64,000 nucleotides of DNA from Opitutus sp. Lineage in GTDB: Bacteria; Verrucomicrobiota; Verrucomicrobiia; Opitutales; Opitutaceae. The first letter of the stretch is position 1, and every line of letters starts with the position of its first letter. The notes below the pieces were generated by a model. The model saw only the letters and a list, made by a program, of their open reading frames with translations, did not search any database and was not told the DNA's origin. The stretch is from contig JANPZY010000001.1 in the NCBI GenBank assembly GCA_024707325.1, positions 2,046,501-2,110,500 of the forward strand, written 5' to 3'. The position numbers and the translations under genes are program-made. Shown here piece by piece: positions 8,416-17,201 of the stretch.

Positions 8416-10128
8416 TCAGGATTTGGCGAGCGGGAGGCTGATGCGCATGGTGGTGCCGGTGGGACCGGTGGACACGAGCGAGATGTCGCCGTGGTGGCTC
8501 ACGAGAATGCGCTTGGCGATGGAGAGACCGAGGCCGGTGCCGCCGGGGCGACCGGAGAGGAACGAATCGAAGACGCGCTCGCCGAGTTGCGGCGGAATGC
8601 CGGTGCCGCTGTCGATGACGTCGATCATCGCGTAAGGCGCATTGCCGCGCATCTCCTGCCCGACGACGATGGCGAGCTTGCCGCCCTTCGACATCGCCTC
8701 GGTGGAATTGAAGATGAGGTTGAGCAGCACCTGCTGAATCTGGCCCTTGTGCGCATCGACCACGAGCGTTTGCGCGGGAGGTTCGTAGCGGAGCTGGATG
8801 TGCGATTGCGCGAGCTTGGGGCGCATGAGCACGAGCGTGTCGCTGACGATGTCGGCGAGCGACCAGCGCGAGTGGAGCGCGGCGGGAGCCTTGGCGAAAT
8901 TGAGCACGCGGAGCACGATGCTCTCGAGCTGATCGAGTTTCTCGTTGATCACGCGCAGGTCGGTGTTGCGCGGATCGTTGGCGGGAAAGTCCAGGCCGAG
9001 TCCGCCGATGAGGAGCTTGAGCACCGTGAGCGGATTGCGGATCTCGTGCGCGATCTCGGCGGCGAGCAGACCGAGCGTGGTGAGCTGCTCGTTCTTGCGG
9101 AGCATCTCCTCGCTTTGAAACGCACGGGCATAGAGCCGGGCGTTTTGGAGCGCGACGGTGCCGAGGCCGGCGAGGGAGGCGCAGGCGCGTTTCTCGCCGT
9201 CATCGAAGCGATGCACGCGCTCGGTAAAGATCGCGAGCACGCCCAGCACCTCGCCGCCATAGAGCAGTGGCGTGAACAACGCGGAGCGCAGCGAGCGATC
9301 GGGCGGAAGATCGGACAATCCGTCGAAGCCGGGCGTCTGGATGTCGGGAAAATCGATCTGGCGCTTCGTCTGCACCGCGGAACCCGCGAGGCAGGAATGC
9401 ACGGGGAGATCACCCATGGGCACGGGCGAGGGGGCATCCTCTGGCGCATCGAAGGCGACGCATTGCAGGAGGTTTTCCTCCGTGTCGTGCAGATACAGTG
9501 CGCAAACGCGCGCCTGCATCATGCGGCGTGCATCGCGCGTAAGGGCGGAAAACAGCTCCTGTGTCTCGAGCTTGGAGACAAGTGATTGGCCGGTGGTGAG
9601 AAGCGCTTCGAGTTGACGGGAGCGAGCCTCGAGATGGCGAGCGCGCCAGAGTTGCAGCACGACGTGAGCGGCGGCGACGGCGAGTTCGTCGAGCAGGGCG
9701 AGATCCTCGGTGGAAAAACCGGCGACGCGATCGCTCTCGAGATCGATGACGCCGATGACGAGATCGCCGTCGCGCATCGGCGCAGCCATTTCGCAGCGGG
9801 CGGTCGGACGCACGGCGATGTAGCGAGGCTCGGTGGCCACGTCGGTGACGAGGAGCGAGCGGTTGTTGAGCACACACCAACCGGTGACGCCGTGGCCGAG
9901 TTTGAGGCCGAGCTGAACTTCGGTGGCGGGCATGCCGCGCTGCACTTCGGTTTCGAGGCGACCGGCGGCGGGGTTGAGGAGCGCGATCGAGCCGGCGTCG
10001 GCGCCGAACGTCGAGATGAGTTCGTCGAGCATCTGCTCGAGTGCGGCACGCGGGTCGGGCGTGCGCCCGGTAAGGGCGGTGATCCGATAGAGAGCGGGAT
10101 AGGCGCGCGGGTCGGCGTGAGGCGGCAT
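8416..10128 (-). CDS. GAF-GAF sensor histidine kinase
   Basis: 570 residues from an ATG at 10128. Two GAF domains (about residues 25-170 and 190-335) precede a HisKA dimerisation domain with the phospho-acceptor motif AEIAHEIRNPL (His near 361). A HATPase domain follows, with NLIFNSTEAMSKGG, DSGTGIPP and GGTGLGLSIA. No membrane segment is visible, so it should sense a cytoplasmic ligand and autophosphorylate. No response regulator lies beside it. It sits downstream of glnD on the same strand, with the small membrane protein 2 bp behind it. The GAF plus NtrB-like core beside glnD hints at nitrogen or metabolic sensing, which is only inference. Confidence 0.88.
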   Translation of the reverse strand: MPPHADPRAYPALYRITALTGRTPDPRAALEQMLDELISTFGADAGSIALLNPAAGRLETEVQRGMPATEVQLGLKLGHGVTGWCVLNNRSLLVTDVATEPRYIAVRPTARCEMAAPMRDGDLVIGVIDLESDRVAGFSTEDLALLDELAVAAAHVVLQLWRARHLEARSRQLEALLTTGQSLVSKLETQELFSALTRDARRMMQARVCALYLHDTEENLLQCVAFDAPEDAPSPVPMGDLPVHSCLAGSAVQTKRQIDFPDIQTPGFDGLSDLPPDRSLRSALFTPLLYGGEVLGVLAIFTERVHRFDDGEKRACASLAGLGTVALQNARLYARAFQSEEMLRKNEQLTTLGLLAAEIAHEIRNPLTVLKLLIGGLGLDFPANDPRNTDLRVINEKLDQLESIVLRVLNFAKAPAALHSRWSLADIVSDTLVLMRPKLAQSHIQLRYEPPAQTLVVDAHKGQIQQVLLNLIFNSTEAMSKGGKLAIVVGQEMRGNAPYAMIDVIDSGTGIPPQLGERVFDSFLSGRPGGTGLGLSIAKRILVSHHGDISLVSTGPTGTTMRISLPLAKS

Positions 10129-10266
10129 GGACGAGAGCCGCAAGACTGGCGCGTGCAGCGGAGCGCGAACAGGATTTTCTCTTCCAGTGCGCGTCCGCGG
10201 ACGTCGCGACGGAGAAACCGTGCCGCGCGAGCAGAAACGATGCGCCGGTGCGGCGACGCAGCCGCG

Positions 10267-13072
10267 TCAGGACGCCGCGGGGACGGACGTCGGCTTGATG
10301 ATTTCCGTCAACGTATCGCGCAGCGTCTCAAGCCGTGCGGTGTCGATCGGTTGGGCGGCTTCGGAACTCTCGATGTAGAACGTATCGATCGCGACGCCGC
10401 GCTCGGTGCCGATGCGGGCAAAGGTGATGTCGAAGCCGTGATCCGAGATGGCCTTGGCGAGGCGATAGAGCAGGCCGATCTGGTCGCGCGCCTGGATTTC
10501 CACGATGGTCCGCTGCATGGCGAGCTCGTGGTAAACCTCGACCGTCGGAGGGAAGGAGGAGTGCAGCACCTCGCCAGTGGTGGTGGCGGTGTAGCGGCTG
10601 CCGGTGTGTTTCTTCGACTGCGCGACGATCTCGGGATAGAGGTCCTTGTTGGAGACGAGCGCGGACTCGATGGTCTTGGCAAAGAGTTCCTGCGCGCTGG
10701 CGCTCTGGACGACGCCGCGGCCGGGCTCCACGACGTAGAACGTGTCGATCGCGATGTGGTCGGAGCGCGAGATAACTTTTGCGCCGAGAATGCTCAGGCC
10801 CGCGACGCTGAGCGCGCCCGCGAGTTTATAGAAAAGACCGGCGCGATCCCACGTGACGACGTTGACGACGGTGAGGGAGCGATTGAGGTCGTCCTGCCAC
10901 TCGATGACGGGTTTGAGCGAACCCACCGAGTCGGCACTGGCGATAGACTTCAACAGGCGGTTCACCATCTGGATGTGGAGCGCGATCTCGTCGGCATCCG
11001 TCTGGATGAAGTAGCGCTCGGGCAGGAGTCCGAAGTGCGCGACGATCTCGTCGGAGCTAATTCCGGGCGTCTTGCGGGAGATGAGTTCCTGTTGGGTCAT
11101 TTGCTTCTTCTTTTCGAAAGTGGCGTGAACGGCGTCACCAAGGTTCAGGCGTTGGAGCGTGGCGCGAAAGAGGCTCGTGTGAAGCGTGTCCTTGTAGCTG
11201 TTCCACAAACTGGCTGCGGTGCCGCGCGCGTCGCAGAACGTGTGCACGTAAAGATGCCGTAGACGCTCGGCGTCTCCAACGAGTTCGGCAAAAGCAGCGG
11301 CAGTCTGGGGGTCATCGACGTCTCGTTTCTGCCAGAATCGTGCCATCGCCAGATGATTTTTGATCACGAAGGACACCAGTTCGCGGCCTTCCGCGCTCAC
11401 ATCGAGGCGTTCGAGGATGGGTTGGGCGATGCGCACACCGGACTCCGCATGTCCCTGAATACCTTCGGCTTTTCCAATGTCGTGGAGCAGAAGCGTGAGG
11501 TAGAGAAGCGTCGGTTCGGAGCTCTCGTGGAGCACTTCGCGATACTTCAAAGTGATGGGTTCGGCTTCGGTAAAAATTAGGTCAAGCTGACGGATCGCCT
11601 CCAGCGTGTGCACGTCGGCCGTGTAGCGATGATAGAACTCGTGCTGCACGAGGCACGTGAGTCCGTCGAACTCGGGGATGAAGTGGGCGAGCACGCCGAG
11701 CTCGTGCATCATGTTGAGGGTGGGAAACACCGCGCCGGCTTCGGAGAGAATCGAGCGGAAGCTGACGTTGGCGGCATCGCTGGCGCGCACGTTGTCGTCG
11801 ATCAGGACGAGCGAGGCACGGATGAGCGACTGGAGGTGAAAATCGAGTTCGCCTTCGAGCTGCTGGCAGTGGCGGAAGACACGAATCAGGCGCACTGGAT
11901 CTTCCTGAAACACGTCGGGCTTCTCCGCGCTGAGCGTGCGGCCGCGAAGCAGGAAACCGTCGATGCGCTTGCTGCGACGAAAGCGCGAGGCGAGCAGCGA
12001 TTCGCGGAGCGAGACTTTGCCGCCCTGCGCATCGCGACCGATCGTGAGCGCGAGCCGGCTCTCGATGAGTTTCGAGATGCGGAAGATCGTCTGCGCCGCG
12101 CGGTAGTAATCCTGCATGAAGCGCTCGACGCGCAGCAGCGGATTTTCCTCGGTGTAACCGAGGTTCTGGGCGAGCGCGCGGCTGCATGTCCAGGTTGAGC
12201 ACGTCGGTCGGACGCACGCTCAGGAAGTGCAGTTCGTTGCGCACGCGCAGGAGCACACCGTAAGCGCGGGTGAACTCCGACAATTCTTCCGCGCGCAGGT
12301 AGTTTTGCGTGACGAGTTCGTCGATGTGGCGAATGCCGAGCTTCACGCGCGCCATCCACACGGCGTTTTGATAATCGCGCAGACCGCCGACGCCGTTCTT
12401 GAGGTCGGGTTCCTGGAGAAAAACCGTGTCGCCGTATTTCGCGCGGCGCTGCACCTGATCGGTGAGACGCGCGGCGATGTAGCCCTTGGGATTCTCGGTC
12501 GTGGCGAATGCCCGATAGTTTTGCTCGAGCGTTTCGAAGAGCGCTTCGGAGCCCGCGATGAGTCGCGCCTCGAGCAGCGAGGTGAGCGTCTGGATGTCCT
12601 TGCGCGCTTCGGCAAAGACGTCGTCGAGGTTGCGCGTGGAGTGGCCGACCTTCAGCCCGCAATCCCACAGCGGGTAGAGGATTTCGTTGGTGAGTTGCTC
12701 GAGGAACGGTTTGACCGCGGCCGGCTTGGTCTTTGCCGGAAAGAGAAACATCAGATCCACATCGCTGAGCGGACTGAGTTCGCCGCGGCCGTAACCGCCG
12801 AGTGCGACGAGCGAAACCGGCGCGGGCAGCGGACCGTGGGCCTGCTGATAACGCTCCACTGCGGAGTCGAACAACGCGACCAACATCGCGTCGATCGCCG
12901 CCGCGCGTTCGTGCGCGATGTCGAGTCCGGACGCACCGAGGGCGTGCTTCTCGCGAAGCACCGTCGTCGCCGCCTGCAGATAGCTCTTGCACGCTGCCAG
13001 CCGATCCGCGGCGGAAAGGCCGGGCTCAAGCTTCAGCGGTTCGCTGGCGAAAGGCGGAAACGTGTCGGGCAT
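10267..13072 (-). CDS. glnD: [Protein-PII] uridylyltransferase/uridylyl-removing enzyme, +1 frameshift
   Basis: Two frames make one GlnD of about 934 residues, within the family's usual length. Domains in order: nucleotidyltransferase with GGYGRGELSPLSDVDLM (91-107); the UR/UTase helical region; HD phosphohydrolase with LLLHDIGKAEGIQGHAESG; and two C-terminal ACT domains that sense glutamine. The frame changes near codon 298. Removing one base from the GCGC tract at 12174-12181 gives QPRLAQNLGYTEENPLLRVE. GlnD uridylylates and deuridylylates PII according to glutamine, controlling nitrogen assimilation. All catalytic motifs survive, so the shift is probably a sequence error. A broken copy of its first ~85 codons lies at 15712-16010. 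Confidence 0.88.
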
Positions 13073-13142
13073 GGGAAGCCGGACACTGAAAGGACTTTCC
13101 TCCCGCGCGGCGAGGCGGATTTGGCGAGCGTGGACGTCCGGA

Positions 13143-14318
13143 TCAGACCGCGTAATTTTGCAACAAAGTCTCGGTCGGAATCGCGGCCCGCCATGATTTT
13201 ACCTGCCCGAGCATGGCGCACACCGCCTCATCCGCCGATCGGCGGCGCAGCGAGTCGCGGATGATCGTTTGATGGCGGAAGTAGTAGCTCGTGAGCGCTT
13301 CGTTGATCTCGGCCGAGCTCGGCCGCTCCGGAGTCGATTGGAAATACGTTTCGAAATAACGAGCCGTGCCGCCCGTCCACGGGCACAGCAGCCGCTCGGT
13401 CCAAACGAGATCCAGCCAGCGCGGTGCGAAACAGCAATCGGCTGCGTCGATGATCCGCGCGGTGCCGTCGTCGGCGACGCACAGATTGAAGGGGTCGCAG
13501 GCACACGAGACCAACGAGGTGCTGTCATTGCGACGCGTGAGATCGTGCAACGCCGCCTGCCATCGCGCCACGCGCGTGACGAGGTCGAGTCCATCGCGCG
13601 GGTTCTGCTCCTCGACTTTGGGCGCGGGAAAGAACGGCGTGACGTGCACACCCGCGGGCAATCCGGGTAACTCCTCCGGGAGCAATTCCGCGAGCGCCGG
13701 GTGTTCGCTCGCGAGCCGGTGGAGGGTGGCGAGCAAAGCGGATTGGTCGGCATGCTCGATCACCCGGACCTTGAATGGACCGTCCGCTGTTTCGACCAGG
13801 TAAACCGGAGTCGAACTGAACGAATACAGCTCGCGCAGGCTGTGCACGGGCCGCGTGCCGAGCGTCAAATCGGCGTGCTGATCCAACTTTCCGGCGATGG
13901 CGTTGAGCAAGTGTTCCACCGGTTCGTCACGCCAGCACACGCAGGGGGGCGGTTTTTCTGAAGGCGAAACGGGTGAAAGAGCACCATGCTCGATGTGCAG
14001 CACGATGCCGCGCTCCGCGACAAAACGCGTGCGTTCCGCCGGCGGGGTTGGGTGCACGGGAGCGTTTTTCAGCTCCGGCAAATGAGTGCCGAGCCATTGG
14101 CGGATCGCGGACACGGTCGGGGCGCTTCGCACGGTCAGAATCTCAACCTCGGCGAATGCTCCCAAAAACGACACCAGTGAACGCGCACCGAAACGTGTGC
14201 GTTCGCCGAGCACGGAAAAAGAGGAGGCTTGGAGCGTCGGCTGATCCAGGCCCGCGAGTTCCTGCGCGGTCCACGGCTCGGTGAGCACACCCTCGAAAGC
14301 TAGAGAGACGCGTATCAT
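13143..14318 (-). CDS. HAD-like / aminoglycoside-phosphotransferase-like fusion with degenerate motifs
   Basis: 391 residues from an ATG at 14318 that overlaps the TGA of the upstream licD gene (ATGA). The N-terminus resembles a HAD phosphatase: VSLAFEGVLTEPW stands where D-x-D-G-V-L is expected, and ILTVRSAPTVSAIRQWL resembles the second HAD motif. Both catalytic aspartates are lost (A and E). The C-terminal half resembles choline-kinase/APH folds: SCACDPFNLCV, then ARIIDAADCCFAPRWLDL, matching the catalytic loop and the metal-binding IID. The loop histidine is absent. It may be a non-catalytic partner or an altered kinase of the neighbouring LicD pathway. The function is not established. 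Confidence 0.6.
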   Translation of the reverse strand: MIRVSLAFEGVLTEPWTAQELAGLDQPTLQASSFSVLGERTRFGARSLVSFLGAFAEVEILTVRSAPTVSAIRQWLGTHLPELKNAPVHPTPPAERTRFVAERGIVLHIEHGALSPVSPSEKPPPCVCWRDEPVEHLLNAIAGKLDQHADLTLGTRPVHSLRELYSFSSTPVYLVETADGPFKVRVIEHADQSALLATLHRLASEHPALAELLPEELPGLPAGVHVTPFFPAPKVEEQNPRDGLDLVTRVARWQAALHDLTRRNDSTSLVSCACDPFNLCVADDGTARIIDAADCCFAPRWLDLVWTERLLCPWTGGTARYFETYFQSTPERPSSAEINEALTSYYFRHQTIIRDSLRRRSADEAVCAMLGQVKSWRAAIPTETLLQNYAV

Positions 14319-15271
14319 GTGCGAACGATCTCCGGCACCGAAACTCTGTCGGAGGCACTGTCGGCGTTTGCGACGATCGCGCGCAGACTTTCCACGTCGG
14401 CCAGCAACATGCGCTGCCGTGCGTCGAGTCGCGCGAGGGCGGCGTTCAGGTGAGCGTCGCTCCAGACCACGGACGTGCGGTTGTGCCCGCGGCGGGCTTC
14501 GGACGGCGGTGGCTCGCGCCAATTTCCATACAAGTGATCGAGCACCGCGATCGGATCGGCGGGGCCGGGCAGAAGCCGGTTTTCGAACGTCACGGACGTG
14601 GGTTCGCCATAGGTTTCCCAGCGGAGTTTCGTTACGGGTCCGATCCAGTGCGTGCCGACATTGGCACACGGTCCGCGGAGCGTGGATAGAAACCAATCGA
14701 GTGCACGCCGTGCGCCGCGCGGGCTGAGGCGCCCGTGGAAAATTTTCAGGAGTAAAACGGCCGTCATCCATTTGGCTCGGGACCAATGAGCCGGCCGCGC
14801 GATGGAGTCGGTGAATCCGATCCAGCAGCCGAGGAAGAACATTCGCTGTCCGAAGAGAGCGGCGGTGGAGGTGAGTCGTCCCGCGGGCCAGCGATCGAGC
14901 GGAAAGATATCGATACCGACGCCCACCGGAGCGCGCGTGTCGCCCAGCACCAGCGCGCGCGGATCAGTGAGTTTGGCGATCGGCAGATCGCAGGTGGGAT
15001 CGGTGTCGAGATGATACAACCCATATCTCGCCGCCAGAGCGGAGCCGGAAAATTCACGCCGCAATCGCTCGTAGTCGGGCCGTGGCATCGCCACGTCGAT
15101 ATCGTCATCCCAAGGGATATAACCTCCGTGCCGCATCGCCCCGAGCAGCGTGCCGGCCCAGATGTAGTAACGCAGGCCGTTCGCGCGGCAGTGTTCGCCG
15201 AAGGCATCGAGCGACTCCAGTTGGAGCGCCCGCATCTCGGAGAGCGAAACAGCCGAGAGAGTTTCCTTCAT
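14315..15271 (-). CDS. LicD family phosphotransferase, copy 1
   Basis: 318 residues from an ATG at 15271, which overlaps the cytidylyltransferase TGA by four bases. The LicD signature is clear near residues 38-66: GTLLGAMRHGGYIPWDDDID, then MPRPDYERL. A later GIDIFPLDRWP is also typical. LicD proteins transfer a phosphocholine-like group from a CDP-activated donor to a cell-surface glycan. The C-terminus has DHLYGNWREPP. It shares most motifs with the LicD at 16029-17036. The gene order cytidylyltransferase, LicD, kinase-like fits synthesis and transfer of a CDP-activated alcohol or amine. Confidence 0.85.
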   Translation of the reverse strand: MKETLSAVSLSEMRALQLESLDAFGEHCRANGLRYYIWAGTLLGAMRHGGYIPWDDDIDVAMPRPDYERLRREFSGSALAARYGLYHLDTDPTCDLPIAKLTDPRALVLGDTRAPVGVGIDIFPLDRWPAGRLTSTAALFGQRMFFLGCWIGFTDSIARPAHWSRAKWMTAVLLLKIFHGRLSPRGARRALDWFLSTLRGPCANVGTHWIGPVTKLRWETYGEPTSVTFENRLLPGPADPIAVLDHLYGNWREPPPSEARRGHNRTSVVWSDAHLNAALARLDARQRMLLADVESLRAIVANADSASDRVSVPEIVRT

Positions 15272-15657
15272 TCGAGCCGTAGTTTTTCCCGGAGCCAGGT
15301 GGTCGACACCTCCGGAGTGCGTTGCAGGTAGACCACGCGGCACACGCTCGACAGATGGTCGTAGCGTCCCTGCCAGTCGTCTCCCAGCGCCAGCACATCC
15401 GCCCCGCGGGCAGCGATCTCGGTCTCGGTGATCGGCCCCAATCCATTGACGAACGCGTCGTCGACGTAGCGGCAGGAACGCACGATTTCCAATCGCTCCG
15501 CTTCGCTTTGCAGTGGCTCACGCCCCTTGGTCTGACGCAAATAGGCGTCGGCGGAGATGCCCACGATCAGCCGGTCGCCCAACGCCGCGGCGCGTTGCAG
15601 CAAACGCACGTGGCCCACGTGGAAGAGTTCAAACGCGCCTAGGGTCAACACCGTCAC
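15268..15657 (-). CDS. TagD-like cytidylyltransferase
   Basis: 129 residues from a GTG at 15657, the same length as typical glycerol-3-phosphate cytidylyltransferases. The nucleotide-binding motif GAFELFHVGHVRLL (HxGH) is near the N-terminus, and RTPEVSTTWLREKL near the C-terminus matches the R-T-x-x-I-S-T-T block. It would make a CDP-alcohol from CTP and a phospho-alcohol such as glycerol-3-phosphate, phosphocholine or phosphoethanolamine. An open frame continues upstream through the glnD fragment but has no family similarity there. The TGA overlaps the LicD ATG, so it is the first gene of a coupled cytidylyltransferase-LicD-kinase-like unit. Confidence 0.85.
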   Translation of the reverse strand: MTVLTLGAFELFHVGHVRLLQRAAALGDRLIVGISADAYLRQTKGREPLQSEAERLEIVRSCRYVDDAFVNGLGPITETEIAARGADVLALGDDWQGRYDHLSSVCRVVYLQRTPEVSTTWLREKLRLE

Positions 15658-15711
15658 AGGTTCAGTGGAGACGGAGGGAAATTCGGATACGGCCACGGCG
15701 CTGACGATGGG

Positions 15712-16010
15712 GGCAGCGGCCCGTGGGCTTGTTGGAAGCGCTCTGCCGCGGAGTTGAACAATGCTTCCAGCATCGCATCGATCACGCCTGCGCGCTCGCG
15801 GGCGACGTTGAGACCGAGACGCCGAGCGCGTGCTTCGTGTGGAGCACCGTCGTCGCCGCCTGCAGATAGCTCTTGCACGCCGCCAGCCGATCCGCGGCGG
15901 AAAGGCCGGGTTCAAGCTTCAGCGGTCCGCTGGCGAAAGGCGGAAGCGTGTCGGGCATGGGACGCCGGACACAGAAAGGACTTTCCTCCCGCGCGGCGAG
16001 GCGGATCTGG
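15712..16010 (-). pseudogene. Broken duplicate of the glnD 5' end
   Basis: From an ATG at 15957 the sequence encodes MPDTLPPFASGPLKLEPGLS and stays close to GlnD for about 45 codons. It then loses frame. The similarity continues in another frame (VARERAGVIDAMLEALFNS, then AERFQQAHGPLP) before stopping at about codon 83. The match extends about 55 bp upstream of the ATG as well (CTTTCCTCCCGCGCGGCGAG in both). It is therefore a copied DNA segment of about 300 bp, not a shared domain. It corresponds to 12830-13130 and lies between the second licD and the cytidylyltransferase. Confidence 0.85.
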
Positions 16011-16028
16011 CGGCGCCCGCTGCTTGGT

Positions 16029-17036
16029 TCAAGTCGCCGCCGCTTCGCTCGATGGGCGCGCTCCTGCGGGAGAGTGGGGCGTTGCCGTCACCTGGGGCAC
16101 ACGGTCGTTCGCCGCGAGCAGCGCACGCAAACTGTCTACATCTCGCAACAAGCCGCGCTGGCGCACATCGAGTCGCTGGATCGCGGCGCGCAGCACGGCG
16201 TCGGACCAGACGACGGCGGCGCATTCGTGTCCGCCGCGCTGATCCATTGGCGGCGGTTCGCGCCAGTTGCCGTAGAGATGATCAAGCACCGTCACCGGAT
16301 CGGAGGGTCCGGGCACCGAGCGGTTTTCGAACATCAGATCCACCGGTTGGCCAAACGCTTCGAAACGGGGTTTCTTGTCCGGTCCGACGAAGTGCGTGCC
16401 CACGTGCGCGCACGGTCCGGGCACCGCGGCGAGATAGCGATCGAGCCAGCGCAGAGCGGTGCGCAGCTTCACGCGTCCGCGCACGAGCCACATGAGCACG
16501 CCCAAGGTCGCGCGTTTGTGCAGCGGCCATTTGCCGGGCGGTTTCGATCCCGGCAGGCAAAAGCTGCGGACGAAAAACGCCAGTCGATGCCCGTTCTGCG
16601 CCAGCGCGCGGCCGAGGCGACTGACCGGCCAGCGGTCGAGGGGAAAGATGTCGATGTTCACGCCGATCGGAGCGGGTTGGTCGCCCAAGACCAGCGCGCG
16701 CGGATCGGCGAGTTTCATGATCGCCAGCTCGAAGTTCGGATCGGTGTCGAGGTGGAGCAGCTCGTATTTCCGGGCGAGCGCCGAGCCGGGAAACTCGCGG
16801 CGAAATCGTTCATAATCCTCCCGCGGCATCGCGAGGTCGATGTCGTCGTCCCACGGGATGTAGCCGCCGTGCCGCATGGCTCCGAGCAGCGTGCCGAAAT
16901 ACAGGTAGTGACGCAGACCGGCGGCGCGGCAGTGCTCCACCAACGCATCGAGCAACTCGAGCTGCAGCGCGCGCATCTCGGCGGGCGAGAGGGGAGTGAG
17001 AACTTTTTCATGCGAGCAAAGTTCCCCCGCAGACAC
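16029..17036 (-). CDS. LicD family phosphotransferase, copy 2
   Basis: 335 residues. It contains GTLLGAMRHGGYIPWDDDID, MPREDYERF and NIDIFPLDRWP, the hallmarks of LicD phosphotransferases, and ends like the first copy with DHLYGNWREPP. It would attach a phosphorylated small alcohol or amine to a surface polymer. The two LicD proteins align over most of their length, so they are paralogues. This one is followed by the glnD fragment, whereas the other is followed by the kinase-like gene and then intact glnD. The start at 17036 lies about 20 residues before the conserved region; an inner start cannot be excluded. Confidence 0.83.
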   Translation of the reverse strand: MSAGELCSHEKVLTPLSPAEMRALQLELLDALVEHCRAAGLRHYLYFGTLLGAMRHGGYIPWDDDIDLAMPREDYERFRREFPGSALARKYELLHLDTDPNFELAIMKLADPRALVLGDQPAPIGVNIDIFPLDRWPVSRLGRALAQNGHRLAFFVRSFCLPGSKPPGKWPLHKRATLGVLMWLVRGRVKLRTALRWLDRYLAAVPGPCAHVGTHFVGPDKKPRFEAFGQPVDLMFENRSVPGPSDPVTVLDHLYGNWREPPPMDQRGGHECAAVVWSDAVLRAAIQRLDVRQRGLLRDVDSLRALLAANDRVPQVTATPHSPAGARPSSEAAAT

Positions 17037-17201
17037 GCCCGACCTGCCCGTGTGCGTGGCAAGTGACGATTGTGTGACATTTCACCGCGAAAAGTTCTTC
17101 CGGCGGTTTCGCTGTTCGCACGCGGGGTGAGGGAGATTTTAACCACTTGCCTCGCTCCCGGCCGGGCGGTTCTCTGTCGGGTTTTCAACCCAATCCGACC
17201 G

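Noticed and set aside
8491..11262. Two long plus-strand frames (8491-9585 and 9586-11262) opposite the kinase and glnD
   Set aside because: They mirror conserved minus-strand genes, are Glu/Arg/Gly-rich and lack homology.
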